From Sphingobium xanthum (GTDB lineage Bacteria > Pseudomonadota > Alphaproteobacteria > Sphingomonadales > Sphingomonadaceae): a DNA stretch of 64,000 nucleotides. The notes under the pieces were generated by a model. That model saw nothing but the letters and a program-made list of their open reading frames with translations. It did not search any database and was not told the DNA's origin. Below are positions 38,366 through 47,894 of this stretch, piece after piece (the first letter of the stretch is position 1; each line of letters opens with the position of its first letter). Where the stretch lies: contig NZ_JAHKKS010000004.1 in the NCBI RefSeq assembly GCF_019737615.1, positions 1-64,000 on the forward strand, written 5' to 3'. The position numbers were made by a program, and so were the translations under genes.

Positions 38366-39701
38366 AATCGATCACCGCGTCGCGTCGCAGATCGCGCAGA
38401 TAGGTGCGCGCCCGCTTGTTCACACGGTCCTCTTCCATCTGGGACATGATCTGGTCAAAGCTCGGCGCGCTCGCGTCCTGCGGATCGTCGCGGCCGCACA
38501 GGATCAGCGCTCGCACCCCGTCCTGTGCCGAACCGAACGGCGGCGTCGATTCGCCGACCTGCATGGCGAGCAGAACGCTCTGCAACTGGGCAGGCAGGTT
38601 GCGCGCCTGAATATCGTTCTCGACGACGGTGGCGTTGAGCCGTGCCGCGAGTTCCGAGACAGCGCCGCATCCGCGCACGCCCTTGAGCGCCTCGCCGAAT
38701 TCATTGGCCTTCTTCTGCGCGTCGGCCGCACTCGTGCCGGCCGGGAAGTCGATGGCGACCTGCTTCAGGCTGAGCACGGCATCGCGCGGATCGGCCGTCA
38801 GCACCTGGCGCTTGTCGATGAGATAGAGGATCGAAAAGCCGCCGGGAATTGCGATCGGCCCCACAATCTGGCCGACCTGAAGCTGCTGCGCTGCCGTCGC
38901 AAGCTCGTCGGGAAGCTGCGCGAGCCGCACCCAGCCGAGATCGCCACCAACTGCCGCGGTGGAGGCTTCCGAATATTGTCGCGCATAGGCCTGGAACGAT
39001 CCGCCGCCACGGATCTGGTCCATGATCTGCTGGCCGTTCTGCATCACGCGCTGCTGCGTTTCGGGCGTTGCCGAGAGGTAGATTTCGCCGATGCGAAACT
39101 CTTCCTTGCCCTTGGCGTCGGTCATGCGCTTGACGACCGAACGGACTTCTTCCTCGGAGACGTTGACGAAGGGCTGAACCTCACGGCGCAGCAATCGGTT
39201 CCACGCGACTTCGCCTTCGATCTGCCGCTTGATGCTGCGATCCGAGGAGCCTTGCGCGATCAGATATTTGCTGAAGTTTTCCGGCGTGTAGCGGAAGTTG
39301 GCGGCGACACGGGCGAAGTTCTCGTCGAGCTCGGCCTTCTGAACCCGGATGTCCTTGGATGCCGCGGCCTGAATTTGCAGCGTCTCGTCGATCAGATTGC
39401 GCAGCACCTGCAGCTTGAGGCGATCGCGCTCCTCGTCGCTGACCTTGCCGCCATTGGCGAGGACCACCAGCGCGAGACGCTGATCCACGTCGGTCTCGGT
39501 GATCACTTCGCCATTCACAAGTGCGGTCGCGGTGCGCACATTGGGGTCGCGCTTGCCGAACAGCGTGACCGAATCCGGAATGTCGAGCGCGGAGCTGGGG
39601 GCTTCGAGATTTCCTTCGTCCACCGTCTGGGCCTGCGCCGCAAAGGCCAGCGCACAGCCCACGGCGCCAACGGCCACGAGGCCGGCGAAACGGGCGGACA
39701 T
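38358..39701 (-). CDS. surA: periplasmic peptidyl-prolyl isomerase / OMP chaperone SurA
   Basis: 447 residues. MSARFAGLVAVGAVGCALAF followed by AAQAQ is a Sec signal peptide. A SurA N-domain (VNGEVITETDVDQRLAL, LRNLIDETLQIQ) and parvulin-type rotamase part (EEFRIGEIYLSA, GGDLGWVRLAQLPDEL, GPIAIPGGFSILYLID) follow. SurA escorts outer-membrane proteins, including LptD, across the periplasm, matching its position after lptD. In-frame ATGs at 39731 and 39746 would add a short polar leader. The stop overlaps the pdxA start region. Confidence 0.88.
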   Translation of the reverse strand: MSARFAGLVAVGAVGCALAFAAQAQTVDEGNLEAPSSALDIPDSVTLFGKRDPNVRTATALVNGEVITETDVDQRLALVVLANGGKVSDEERDRLKLQVLRNLIDETLQIQAAASKDIRVQKAELDENFARVAANFRYTPENFSKYLIAQGSSDRSIKRQIEGEVAWNRLLRREVQPFVNVSEEEVRSVVKRMTDAKGKEEFRIGEIYLSATPETQQRVMQNGQQIMDQIRGGGSFQAYARQYSEASTAAVGGDLGWVRLAQLPDELATAAQQLQVGQIVGPIAIPGGFSILYLIDKRQVLTADPRDAVLSLKQVAIDFPAGTSAADAQKKANEFGEALKGVRGCGAVSELAARLNATVVENDIQARNLPAQLQSVLLAMQVGESTPPFGSAQDGVRALILCGRDDPQDASAPSFDQIMSQMEEDRVNKRARTYLRDLRRDAVIDYN

Positions 39702-39856
39702 CGTCTTCACTTCAACCAATATGCTCTCCATCCGCAAGCAGATCACGGCCGATCATCGGCGAACCTGCTTTCGCTCCTGCCTCATCGCGGCTTAACCACG
39801 GCTGAGCAATGGCCGGCCCCCGGACGGGGACCTCGGCCGGTCGCGACGGCCCGTCT

Positions 39857-42118
39857 TTATATGCCCAGATTTTTAAATACCAGCCGCAGCTGAAAGGAAT
39901 TGCCGCGCCGCGCGTCGCCCACGGTCTGATAGTCGCGGCGCCAGGTCAGGCCCATTTCGAGGCAGTCATCCTCATAAGCGACGCCGAGGCGGTGACGCAC
40001 CGGCTCGAAGCCGGAGAGGGTGCTGGTCGGATCGTCGCTGGCGCCGGTGAGGTCGATGTTGGTCGAACCGAACACGGACCAGTATTTGGCGAACGCGACG
40101 CGGGCGCCGACGCGCACTTCCTCGACATCGCGCAGATCCTCCACGCCGGTCGTCACGTTGCGGTTGAGCCGGATATAGCCGATTTCCGCATAGGTCTGGC
40201 GCGAGCCGACCGTCGCCTCGATCTCGTTGCGGCGCACGGCGAGATTTTCCTTGTCGAGCCGGAAGCGGTGCGTGACCTGGACGAAATCCTTGAAGCGCAG
40301 TTGTGAACGGCCGACGATGTCGGAGAGCCGATCGGACAGGCCGGTGCCGTTCGGCAATACGGTCGTCCGCTCGTCGAGTCGGTAGCTCTGGCCGATGGTC
40401 GCGTCGAATGTGAAGTTCGGCCGATCCAGCCGATAGTCGAAGCCATAGGTGATGCGGCTCGAATCCTCGAACCGGTCGTATCCGGGGAAGCGATTGAGCG
40501 CGAAGAGGTTCGAATCTTCCAGATCGATCGCGCGCGCATCTTCATTGGGCAGGCTCAGATTGGCGAGCCGCGGCGCGACGACGAGCTGGATGCGCGGCAC
40601 GATCCGCTGCGTGCCGCCGAGCGCTCGGCCGATGAAGGGCCAGCGCATGTCGAGCGCGAGCGCCGCGATGCCGCGCGTCTTCCAGCCCGGATCGCCGCGA
40701 TAGATGACGGTTGGGCTGAGCGCGTTCTGCGAGCTGTGATAGACGTCGCCGCGTGCATAGCCGGTCAGGGTCAGTTCCTGGCCGAGCCGGGTGAGGCGGC
40801 TCTGCTGCCAGGTGATGCCGACGAAGGCGCGCTGGCTGTCCTGCCCCTCGGTGCGCAGGATGGCGAGGCTGTTGGCCTGGATCTGTACCGATCCACCAAG
40901 CAACGGATCGGTCGTGCGCAGCCGGTAGTCGATGGCGGGGATGGCGATCGGCACCTGGCCCGCTACGGCATTGGGCCGCAGCGACTGGAAATCCCAGCCG
41001 GCGATCGAGAGATAGCTGCGCGTGCCGATCCGCTCGAGATTGATCGTCGAGCGCAGCCGGTCCTCATGGCTGATATCGTAGCGATTGAGGAACGTGCGGT
41101 CGCTCACATAGCGGAGCGATCCGGACAGGGACCAGAGCGGGTCGAACTGGAACTTGCCGCTCGCCGCGAAATAGCCGCGCAGCCTGTCCTCGCTGGTCGT
41201 GACACCTGGCGTAGAGACCGGTGTCACCTGGCTGACCGTGCCGAAGCCGGTCACCTGATAGGCGCCGTTGGAGAGCAGCGCCCGGTAATTGCCTTCCAGC
41301 ATCGGGAAGACGGCGCTGTAGACATGTGGCGTGATCGTCAGGTCGCGGTTGCTGGCGATGCGCCAGTAATAGGGCACGGCGAGCTCGAAGCCGTTGCGCC
41401 GGTCATAGCCCACATCGGGCACCAGCAGGCCGCTGCCGCCTTCCTCGCCGATGCTGTGACGCAGGCCGGGCAGCGGGATGAGCGGCATGCCGAGCAGCTT
41501 CACCCGCGCATTATCGTAGCGCACCCGCTCGCGTGCCTGGTCGAGCACCACGCGGTCGGCCTGAATCTGCCAGGTCGGCTCCTTCGGACAGCCATGATCG
41601 TCCTCGACGCGGCAAGGCGTGTAGGCGGCATGCTCCAGCACATAGATGTCGCCTTGGCGCGTACCCTTGTCGGCGGCGAGGCGATTGTCGTTCTGGGTGA
41701 CGATCAGCAGGTTCGCGATGACGCCGTCACGCAGGCTCTCGGTCACGTCCATCTCGTCGGCATAGGCCTTGTCGCCATTGCGGTTGACGAGGGCGACGTC
41801 GCCGCGCGCGATTACCGTGCCTTCCTTGCGATTCCAGACGACCGAGTCCGCGACCAGGCGCGCGCCATCGCGCGTGACATGGACATTGCCCGACGCCGTG
41901 ACGACATCGCCCTCATAGTCGTAATCGATGCGGTCGGCCTGGAAGCCGATTTCCTCGGCGGAGATTGGCTGATCCGGCGGGGCGACATCGACGCCCCGGT
42001 CGGGCCGGTCCTGAAGGCTCGGCGGAGCCCCGGTCTGCTCCTGCGCCTGTGCGGGTCCGGCCGCCGCGAACAGGAGGAGGGAAAGGAAAACGGCAGGCAT
42101 GAGCATGCCAGGGCGCAT
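39857..42118 (-). CDS. lptD: LPS-assembly protein LptD
   Basis: A 753-residue outer-membrane beta barrel that inserts lipopolysaccharide into the outer leaflet with LptE. It begins MRPGMLMPAVFLSLLLFAAA with AQAQ cleavage, then an OstA/LptA-like jellyroll (FQADRIDYDYEGDVVTASGN, RLVADSVVWNRKEGTVIARG) and a long barrel domain (GSGLLVPDVGYDRRNGFEL, then aromatic/polar alternation) ending in a strand with terminal hydrophobic pattern SFQLRLVFKNLGI. AGGAGC precedes ATG 42118. It is divergent from pepA. Confidence 0.95.
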   Translation of the reverse strand: MRPGMLMPAVFLSLLLFAAAGPAQAQEQTGAPPSLQDRPDRGVDVAPPDQPISAEEIGFQADRIDYDYEGDVVTASGNVHVTRDGARLVADSVVWNRKEGTVIARGDVALVNRNGDKAYADEMDVTESLRDGVIANLLIVTQNDNRLAADKGTRQGDIYVLEHAAYTPCRVEDDHGCPKEPTWQIQADRVVLDQARERVRYDNARVKLLGMPLIPLPGLRHSIGEEGGSGLLVPDVGYDRRNGFELAVPYYWRIASNRDLTITPHVYSAVFPMLEGNYRALLSNGAYQVTGFGTVSQVTPVSTPGVTTSEDRLRGYFAASGKFQFDPLWSLSGSLRYVSDRTFLNRYDISHEDRLRSTINLERIGTRSYLSIAGWDFQSLRPNAVAGQVPIAIPAIDYRLRTTDPLLGGSVQIQANSLAILRTEGQDSQRAFVGITWQQSRLTRLGQELTLTGYARGDVYHSSQNALSPTVIYRGDPGWKTRGIAALALDMRWPFIGRALGGTQRIVPRIQLVVAPRLANLSLPNEDARAIDLEDSNLFALNRFPGYDRFEDSSRITYGFDYRLDRPNFTFDATIGQSYRLDERTTVLPNGTGLSDRLSDIVGRSQLRFKDFVQVTHRFRLDKENLAVRRNEIEATVGSRQTYAEIGYIRLNRNVTTGVEDLRDVEEVRVGARVAFAKYWSVFGSTNIDLTGASDDPTSTLSGFEPVRHRLGVAYEDDCLEMGLTWRRDYQTVGDARRGNSFQLRLVFKNLGI

Positions 42119-42361
42119 GCGCTCCTGACCATCGTCCCTGCGGCGCAACACAGTCGCCAAAGCTCTTCTACTCCATCCGGCACACCGGCCGGTGCTCCCA
42201 CCTTCGCGCCTATTGCATCGCAACGCCGCAATCGCAATTGCCTAACCAAGCATGAAATCGCGGTTTATATTCCGTTTGCCGTGGCGCGCATGCCGCCAAG
42301 TCGCTATTTCGGGGCCAATCGGGCGCTGTCCGGCGCGCAAACCGTTCCAGGAGTTCGTTTC

Positions 42362-43816
42362 ATGAAAATCGCGATCAGTGCTTCTCGTCCGTCGGACGTG
42401 GGCTGTCTCATCTTTCCCGTCGCCAAGGGCAGCGTCATCGCGCCGGCGATCGAGGCGCAGACGCTGGCGGCTGAAGCGGCTGGCGCATCGCGCTTCGCGG
42501 GCGAGACGGGCGCCGTGGTTGAGCTGTTCGCGAGCGAAGGTGGCCGAACCGTGCGCATCCTCCTCGTCGGCACAGGTGAGGGTAAGGTCGCGGACTTGGA
42601 GAAGGCAGGCGCGGCGGTCAGTGCGCGCCTGCTGACCTCGGGCCTGACGCATGCCGCCGTGGATGGCACGGGCATCGATGCGGCATCGCTCGCGCATCTC
42701 GGCCTCGGTGCCTGGCTGCGCGCCTGGCGTATCGATACTTATCGCACCAAGCTTGCCGAGAAATCCAAACCCACGCTCGAGACGCTGACTCTGGTCAGCG
42801 ATGCAGCGGAGCTGGGCAAGAGCTGGGCCGATCTGGAAGCGGTCGCGCAGGGCGTCGCCTTCACGCGCGAGCTGGTCTCCGAGCCCGGCAACATCATCTA
42901 TCCCGAAACCTTCGTGGAGCGCTGCCAGCATCTGGCGGAGCTTGGTATCGGGATCAGCGTCCTCGACGAGGCCGACATGGCGAAGCTCGGCATGGGCGCA
43001 CTGCTCGGCGTTGCGCAGGGCTCGATCCGCAAGCCGCGCCTGCTGGCACTGCACTGGGATGGCAGCGCGGGGGCGCAGGAAACGCCGCTCGTACTGGTCG
43101 GCAAGGGCGTGACGTTCGACACGGGTGGCATTTCGCTCAAGCCCGGCCCCGGCATGGAAGACATGAAATGGGACATGGGCGGAGCCGGTGCGGTCGTCGG
43201 CACAATGAAGGCACTAGCGCTGCGCAAGGCGAATGCGCATGTCGTCGGCATTTGCGGACTGGTCGAGAACATGCCCGATGGAGGCGCGATGCGCCCCGGC
43301 GATATCGTCACCAGCATGTCCGGCCAGACGATCGAAGTGCTGAATACGGACGCGGAAGGCCGTCTCGTCCTGTGCGACGCCATCTGGTGGGCGCAGCAGA
43401 CCTACAAGCCAAACACCATCGTCGATCTCGCGACTCTCACTGGCGCGATGTTGATCTCGCTCGGCGTCGAGCATGGCGGCCTGTTCTCCAACGATGACGG
43501 CCTCGCCAATCAGCTGCTCACGGCCGGCCTCGAAAGCGGTGACAAGCTGTGGCGCTTCCCGCTCGCGGACGCCTATGACAAGCTGATCGACAGCCCGATC
43601 GCCGACATGAAGAATATCGGCCCGCGCTACGGCGGCTCGATCACCGCGGCCCAGTTCATCAAGCGCTATGTGCAGGAAGGCGTCAGATGGGCGCATCTCG
43701 ACATTGCCGGCATGGTCTGGGCCGACAAGCCCGGCGCGACGTGGGACAAGGGCGCCACCGGCTATGGCGTGCGCCTGCTCGATCGGCTGATCCGCGATCA
43801 TCATCAGGCGGGGTAA
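42362..43816 (+). CDS. pepA: leucyl aminopeptidase (M17)
   Basis: 484 residues. The C-terminal catalytic domain has LVLVGKGVTFDTGGISLKPG, the M17 signature NTDAEGRLVLCDA, and IVDLATLTGAM; the metal-binding Lys, Asp and Glu residues are in place. The enzyme removes N-terminal residues in the cytoplasm. A Macro-like N-terminal domain precedes. AGGAG lies 9 nt before ATG 42362. The frame stays open far upstream opposite lptD, but those codons are antisense to the barrel gene. Confidence 0.95.
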   Translation: MKIAISASRPSDVGCLIFPVAKGSVIAPAIEAQTLAAEAAGASRFAGETGAVVELFASEGGRTVRILLVGTGEGKVADLEKAGAAVSARLLTSGLTHAAVDGTGIDAASLAHLGLGAWLRAWRIDTYRTKLAEKSKPTLETLTLVSDAAELGKSWADLEAVAQGVAFTRELVSEPGNIIYPETFVERCQHLAELGIGISVLDEADMAKLGMGALLGVAQGSIRKPRLLALHWDGSAGAQETPLVLVGKGVTFDTGGISLKPGPGMEDMKWDMGGAGAVVGTMKALALRKANAHVVGICGLVENMPDGGAMRPGDIVTSMSGQTIEVLNTDAEGRLVLCDAIWWAQQTYKPNTIVDLATLTGAMLISLGVEHGGLFSNDDGLANQLLTAGLESGDKLWRFPLADAYDKLIDSPIADMKNIGPRYGGSITAAQFIKRYVQEGVRWAHLDIAGMVWADKPGATWDKGATGYGVRLLDRLIRDHHQAG

Positions 43817-43840
43817 GGAGCAAGGGCGCGATCAAAATTG

Positions 43841-43925
43841 ACCAGTGCTCCTGCGAAGGCAGGAGCCCAGGGCGTTCGAGCGCAGTATCATCCGGACCTG
43901 GGTTCCTGCCTTCGCAGGAGCACTG
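43841..43925. repeat. 30-nt inverted repeat, family C, between pepA and holC
   Basis: Arms 43841-43870 (begins CCAGTGCTCCTGCGAAGGCA) and 43896-43925 are complementary at 29 of 30 bases, with a 25-nt spacer. Each arm is itself partly palindromic (CTCCTGCGAAGGCAGGAG), so small hairpins can also form. It lies 20 nt before holC, within the likely pepA-holC transcript. Confidence 0.85.
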
Positions 43926-43945
43926 GTTTGCGCTAGGACCCCTCC

Positions 43946-44383
43946 ATGCAGGTCGATTTCTACCAGCTCAGCCGCGACCCCGCCGAGGCGGTCATTCCCG
44001 GTATAGCGAGCCGCATCCTCAAGGACGGCGGCCGCCTGCTGGTCGTCTCGGCCGAGCGCAGCCAGCTCGATCGCATCTCGCACACCCTCTGGAGCGCCGG
44101 CCCCGAAACCTATTTCGCCAACGACCATGCCGACGCGCCGATGCCTGAGGTCCAGCCGATCCTGCTCGCATGCGACTGCGCCCCGGCAAACGGCGCCCGC
44201 CACGTCGCGCTCGCCGACGGCCACTGGCGCGAGGAAGCCCTGAGCTTCGACCGCGCCTTCTATTTCTTCGACGGCGCCACGATCGGCGAAGCCCGCACCG
44301 CCTGGCGCACCCTCAGCAAGGCCGACGGCATCACACCCCGCTTCTGGAAGCAGGACGGCGGCAAGTGGCGGCAGGGGCCTTGA
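43946..44383 (+). CDS. holC: DNA polymerase III chi subunit
   Basis: 145 residues typical of HolC: MQVDFYQLSRDPAEAVIPGI, ADAPMPEVQPILLACDCA and FDRAFYFFDGATIGEARTAW, ending WKQDGGKWRQGP. Chi links the clamp loader (through psi) to single-stranded DNA-binding protein. It follows pepA, the common neighbour in proteobacteria. Its stop overlaps a TTG that begins the broken lipoprotein gene. Confidence 0.92.
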   Translation: MQVDFYQLSRDPAEAVIPGIASRILKDGGRLLVVSAERSQLDRISHTLWSAGPETYFANDHADAPMPEVQPILLACDCAPANGARHVALADGHWREEALSFDRAFYFFDGATIGEARTAWRTLSKADGITPRFWKQDGGKWRQGP

Positions 44384-44957
44384 GTTCGACTGCCCGTTGC
44401 CTGCTCCTCAGCATTGCCGGCTAGCGACAGCTTCCTGTCAGGTCCGGCCGCCATCATTGATCGAACGGCAGTGCGACGTCGCACTCTCTCGCGTAAAGGC
44501 GCGGGTTGCTGAAAGTGGTCGCACGAAGCTGGTCTTTAGCGCGCTCGACGCGGAATGGACTTATAGATTGGGTGCGACTTCGGGGAACTGGCGGGTGGCC
44601 GACGGAACGGCCCGAATGGCTGGGCAACCAGATACTCAATTGATGTCCAAACTCGAGCTGCAAGGCGAGAAGAGTGCGATTTCACGCTGCCCCGCAATTC
44701 GCGGTTTGCTGACCGAGAGGCATATTCCTTTCGGCGACGAAGCGATGAAGACTGCGAAGGGCGATAGGCGAGCCGAATATTCCGCAAGTCTGGAAAGCGT
44801 TTCTCTGCCAGCCCTGAGTCATGATGGTCAGTCGGCGCTCATCGCCACAAGCTGGGTAAAGGGCGCGACCGAAGGCGAAGGCTATATCGAACTGATGCGA
44901 CGCCAGCCCAGCGGGGAATGGATCGTCGTTTCTCGCGCGGTGACTTGGGTGTCCTGA
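44380..44957 (+). pseudogene. putative lipoprotein gene split by an apparent -1 frameshift
   Basis: A TTG at 44380 overlapping the holC stop starts SSTARCLLLSIAG, a classic hydrophobic signal core, and then meets TAG. One base short of frame, the sequence continues LATASCQVRPP and stays open to 44957 (LIERQCDVALSRVKARV ... [14 protein letters not shown]). Adding one base near 44422 joins the two parts into a lipoprotein signal ending in Cys. Without it the body could only start at TTG 44397 or 44457 with no export signal. The body of about 165 residues matches no family I know. Base use is less GC-rich than neighbours. Sequencing error is possible. Confidence 0.45.
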
Positions 44958-45055
44958 TGCTGTCGCGCCTCATATCATCCTCACCCTTGATCCGCCCTCA
45001 CTTCGCCGCTAGAGGGCGCGCGTCTTTCTTTTCAGCCAAAATCCGGAGCATTCCC

Positions 45056-45478
<423 letters not shown>

Positions 45479-45504
45479 AGCGCTTTTCATTGCGTTGATG
45501 AAGA

Positions 45505-45535
45505 GGGGCGCCGGGCTGACCGGACGCCCCTTTTT
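45505..45535 (+). terminator. intrinsic terminator after ndk
   Basis: A GC-rich stem (GGGGCG at 45505-45510 pairing with CGCCCC at 45525-45530, with an inner CCGG/CCGG) is followed directly by TTTTT (45531-45535). Confidence 0.88.
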
Positions 45536-45558
45536 CCTTGCCTCCGGACCGGGATAGC

Positions 45559-45586
45559 AAAACGCCGCCCGGTCTCCCGGACGGCG
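45559..45586 (-). terminator. intrinsic terminator after PEPxxWA-CTERM gene
   Basis: On the minus strand, arms at 45577-45586 and 45563-45572 (9 of 10 paired, 4-nt loop) are followed by TTTT. It lies 22 nt beyond the stop of the PEP-CTERM gene. Confidence 0.8.
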
Positions 45587-45608
45587 CTCTGCGGATCGTT
45601 GAGATGGC

Positions 45609-46217
45609 TCAGGCGAAGCTGACGACCGTCTTGCCGCGGCGGCGACGCATCTGCAGGCCAACGAGGCCGAGACCGCCGATCATCATCGCCCAGGTCGTCG
45701 GCTCGGGCACGGCGCCGGGAGTCGGATCGCCCGGATCGCTGCCGTCCGTCGTCAGCGTCGACTTGGCCAGCGTCACGCTCCAGCCGATGTTGTCGACGTC
45801 GATGTCGAGCCGCACCTGTAGCCCGGCGGCGATGTCATCGAAGAAGTTCGCGCCGAGGTTGAACGTGGTGAATTCCCACACCTCGCCGAAACCGTCGAGA
45901 CTGCCGAGCAGGACCCAGGCGCCGCTATCCCACGCATAGACATTGTCGACTTCCGGCGGGAACGTGCCGCCATTGCCGTCCGTGTCCACGTCGAACGCCG
46001 AGATGTTGAGTTCCGCCGTGGCGAAGCCTGGTGCGATTGCGCCGTGCGTCCATTCCCAGTCTTCATCGGCATCGCGATAATAAGGGGAATCGAACTTCTC
46101 GGCATCGGTGGGCACGAAGAAACCCGTCGGCGCCTCTGCGATATCGACAGCTGCGTTGGCGGCGCCGGCGGACAGGCCGATCAGGGCGGCCGCGGTCAGA
46201 TAAGCTACTTTGTTCAC
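45609..46217 (-). CDS. PEPxxWA-CTERM sorting-domain protein
   Basis: 202 residues with GTG start and GGGAG upstream. An N-terminal signal peptide (VAYLTAAALIGLSAGAANA) is followed by an acidic, Gly/Asp-rich secreted domain with few Cys, then the sorting tail VPEPTTWAMMIGGLGLVGLQ and RRRRG. This PEP-WA-helix-Arg tripartite signal is common in sphingomonads and is recognised by an exosortase/archaeosortase-like system, often with exopolysaccharide. No exosortase lies in the window. The passenger domain has no recognisable function. Confidence 0.9.
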   Translation of the reverse strand: MNKVAYLTAAALIGLSAGAANAAVDIAEAPTGFFVPTDAEKFDSPYYRDADEDWEWTHGAIAPGFATAELNISAFDVDTDGNGGTFPPEVDNVYAWDSGAWVLLGSLDGFGEVWEFTTFNLGANFFDDIAAGLQVRLDIDVDNIGWSVTLAKSTLTTDGSDPGDPTPGAVPEPTTWAMMIGGLGLVGLQMRRRRGKTVVSFA

Positions 46218-46489
46218 GATTACTCTCCCACGAGTATCAGAGTGCGCCGCGCACATTCATGCGTCGGCAAAGTGGCGACCTCAGGCGCGACCTTCACTAT
46301 TTTCTGCTGCGGGAATTGGACGGAATCGTCGCTCGCTCGCTCGGATTATCCTGTTTGCACAACCGGTTATCGCCGGGACGCCCGGCGCTCCCGAAATCGG
46401 TTTTACCGGCCGAAGCGCCACGCCGTGCGCGGCTTGCGATAGGCTCCCCGCTGCCGGGATGAAGCGGTGCCTCGCGGCGTCCGGCCGCT
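46218..46489. other. 272-nt gap between PEP-CTERM and chorismate mutase genes
   Basis: Both flanking genes are on the minus strand, so this holds the 3' UTR of the chorismate mutase gene and the promoter of the PEP-CTERM gene. Short GC palindromes occur (for example CGCCGGGACGCCCGGCG near 46372), but no clear terminator, RNA gene or open frame. Confidence 0.45.
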
Positions 46490-46771
46490 TCAGTCGTTGC
46501 CGCGCATCCGCTCGTGATGACGGATCACCTCGTCGATGATGAAACGCAGAAATTTCTCGGTGAAGTCGGGATCGAGATTGGCCTCGACGGCGAGACGGCG
46601 CAGCCGCGCCACCTGCTTGCCTTCGCGCGCGGGATCGGCCGGGGGAAGGGCGGCCTGCGCCTTGTGCTGTCCGACGGCCTGAGTGATCTTGAAGCGCTCC
46701 GCCAGCAGGAAAACCAGCGCGGCGTCGATATTGTCGATGCTTTCCCGATAGCGCGCGAGCGTCTCGTCCAT
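46490..46771 (-). CDS. chorismate mutase, AroQ type
   Basis: A 93-residue all-helical mutase converting chorismate to prephenate for Phe/Tyr synthesis. YRESIDNIDAALVFLLAERF supplies the conserved Ile-Asp and Leu-Ala-Glu-Arg-Phe of helix 1. VGQHKAQAALPPADPAREGK has the Lys and Arg that bind the substrate carboxylates, and the end is RFIIDEVIRHHERM. GGGAGAAG lies upstream of ATG 46771. It is a stand-alone domain, not fused to prephenate dehydratase. Confidence 0.9.
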   Translation of the reverse strand: MDETLARYRESIDNIDAALVFLLAERFKITQAVGQHKAQAALPPADPAREGKQVARLRRLAVEANLDPDFTEKFLRFIIDEVIRHHERMRGND

Positions 46772-46877
46772 GGCGCGGTCTTCTCCCTTTGAGCGGCGGG
46801 CATCACTCGCCGCTCTTGGGCCACAAGGCAAGCCAATTTGCTTGCCAAAGCGCATGTCCGCCGCCACAGCACGCGGC

Positions 46878-47891
46878 ATGAGCGCTACCATCCATCGCAT
46901 GCCCGGCCGGGCCGCGCCGACCCTCCAACCCATGATGACACTCGTCGCGGATGACCTGAACAGCGTCAACGCGGTGATCCTCGCGCGCATGCAGTCGCGC
47001 ATTCCTCTCATCCCGGAGCTGGCCGGCCATTTGATCGCCGGCGGCGGCAAGCGCATGCGCCCGATGCTCACTCTGGCCTGCGCGAAGCTGCTCGAATATG
47101 GTGGCACGCGCCATCACAAGCTCTCCGCCGCCGTCGAGTTCATCCACACCGCCACCTTGCTGCATGATGATGTGGTCGACGGCAGCGGCATGCGGCGCGG
47201 GCGTCGCACGGCGAACATGATCTGGGGTAATAATGCCTCCGTGCTCGTGGGCGATTTCCTGTTCAGCCGCTCGTTCGAGCTGATGGTCGAGGATGGCTCG
47301 CTCAAGGTGCTGCGCATCCTCTCCAATGCTTCGGCCGTGATCGCCGAGGGTGAAGTGAACCAGCTCACTGCCCAGCGCCGCATCGAGACGGACGAGGACC
47401 AGTATCTCGACATCATAGGCGCCAAGACCGCCGCGCTCTTCGCCGCCGCCTGTCGCATCTCCGCCGTGGTCGCCGAGCGGCCCGAGGCGGAGGAACTGGC
47501 GCTGGACGCCTATGGCCGCAATCTCGGCATCGCCTTCCAGCTGGTCGATGACGCCATCGATTATGTCTCGGACGGCGAGACGATGGGCAAGGACACCGGC
47601 GACGATTTCCGCGACGGCAAGATCACCTTGCCCGTGATCCTCGCTTATGCGCGCGGCAATGCCGCCGACCGGAAGTTCTGGAAGGAAGCCATGTCCGGCC
47701 TTCACGGCGATAATGCCGATCTCGGTCAGGCCCAGTCGTTGCTCCAGTCAACCGGCGCGATCGACGATACGCTGGCGCGCGCCCGCCATTATGGCCAGCG
47801 CGCCATCGATGCGATCGGCATGTTCGGCAATGGCGCGGCCAAGTCTGCTCTGGTCGAGGCGGTCGAGTTCGCCATCGCCCGGGCGTATTGA
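46878..47891 (+). CDS. polyprenyl (octaprenyl-type) diphosphate synthase
   Basis: A 337-residue trans-isoprenyl synthase. The two Asp-rich Mg2+ sites are HTATLLHDDVVDGSGMRRG and AFQLVDDAIDY; GGGKRMRPMLTLA and DDFRDGKITLPVILAYA are also family motifs. It elongates farnesyl diphosphate by isopentenyl units to the side chain of ubiquinone; sphingomonads make UQ-10, so the product may be decaprenyl, which the sequence does not settle. ATG 46878 was chosen; another in-frame ATG is at 46854. Divergent from chorismate mutase. Confidence 0.92.
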   Translation: MSATIHRMPGRAAPTLQPMMTLVADDLNSVNAVILARMQSRIPLIPELAGHLIAGGGKRMRPMLTLACAKLLEYGGTRHHKLSAAVEFIHTATLLHDDVVDGSGMRRGRRTANMIWGNNASVLVGDFLFSRSFELMVEDGSLKVLRILSNASAVIAEGEVNQLTAQRRIETDEDQYLDIIGAKTAALFAAACRISAVVAERPEAEELALDAYGRNLGIAFQLVDDAIDYVSDGETMGKDTGDDFRDGKITLPVILAYARGNAADRKFWKEAMSGLHGDNADLGQAQSLLQSTGAIDDTLARARHYGQRAIDAIGMFGNGAAKSALVEAVEFAIARAY

Positions 47892-47894
47892 ATC

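Noticed and set aside
40736-42361. Upstream extension of the pepA frame
   Set aside because: It lies antisense to lptD, and the family N-terminus begins at 42362 with AGGAG in front.
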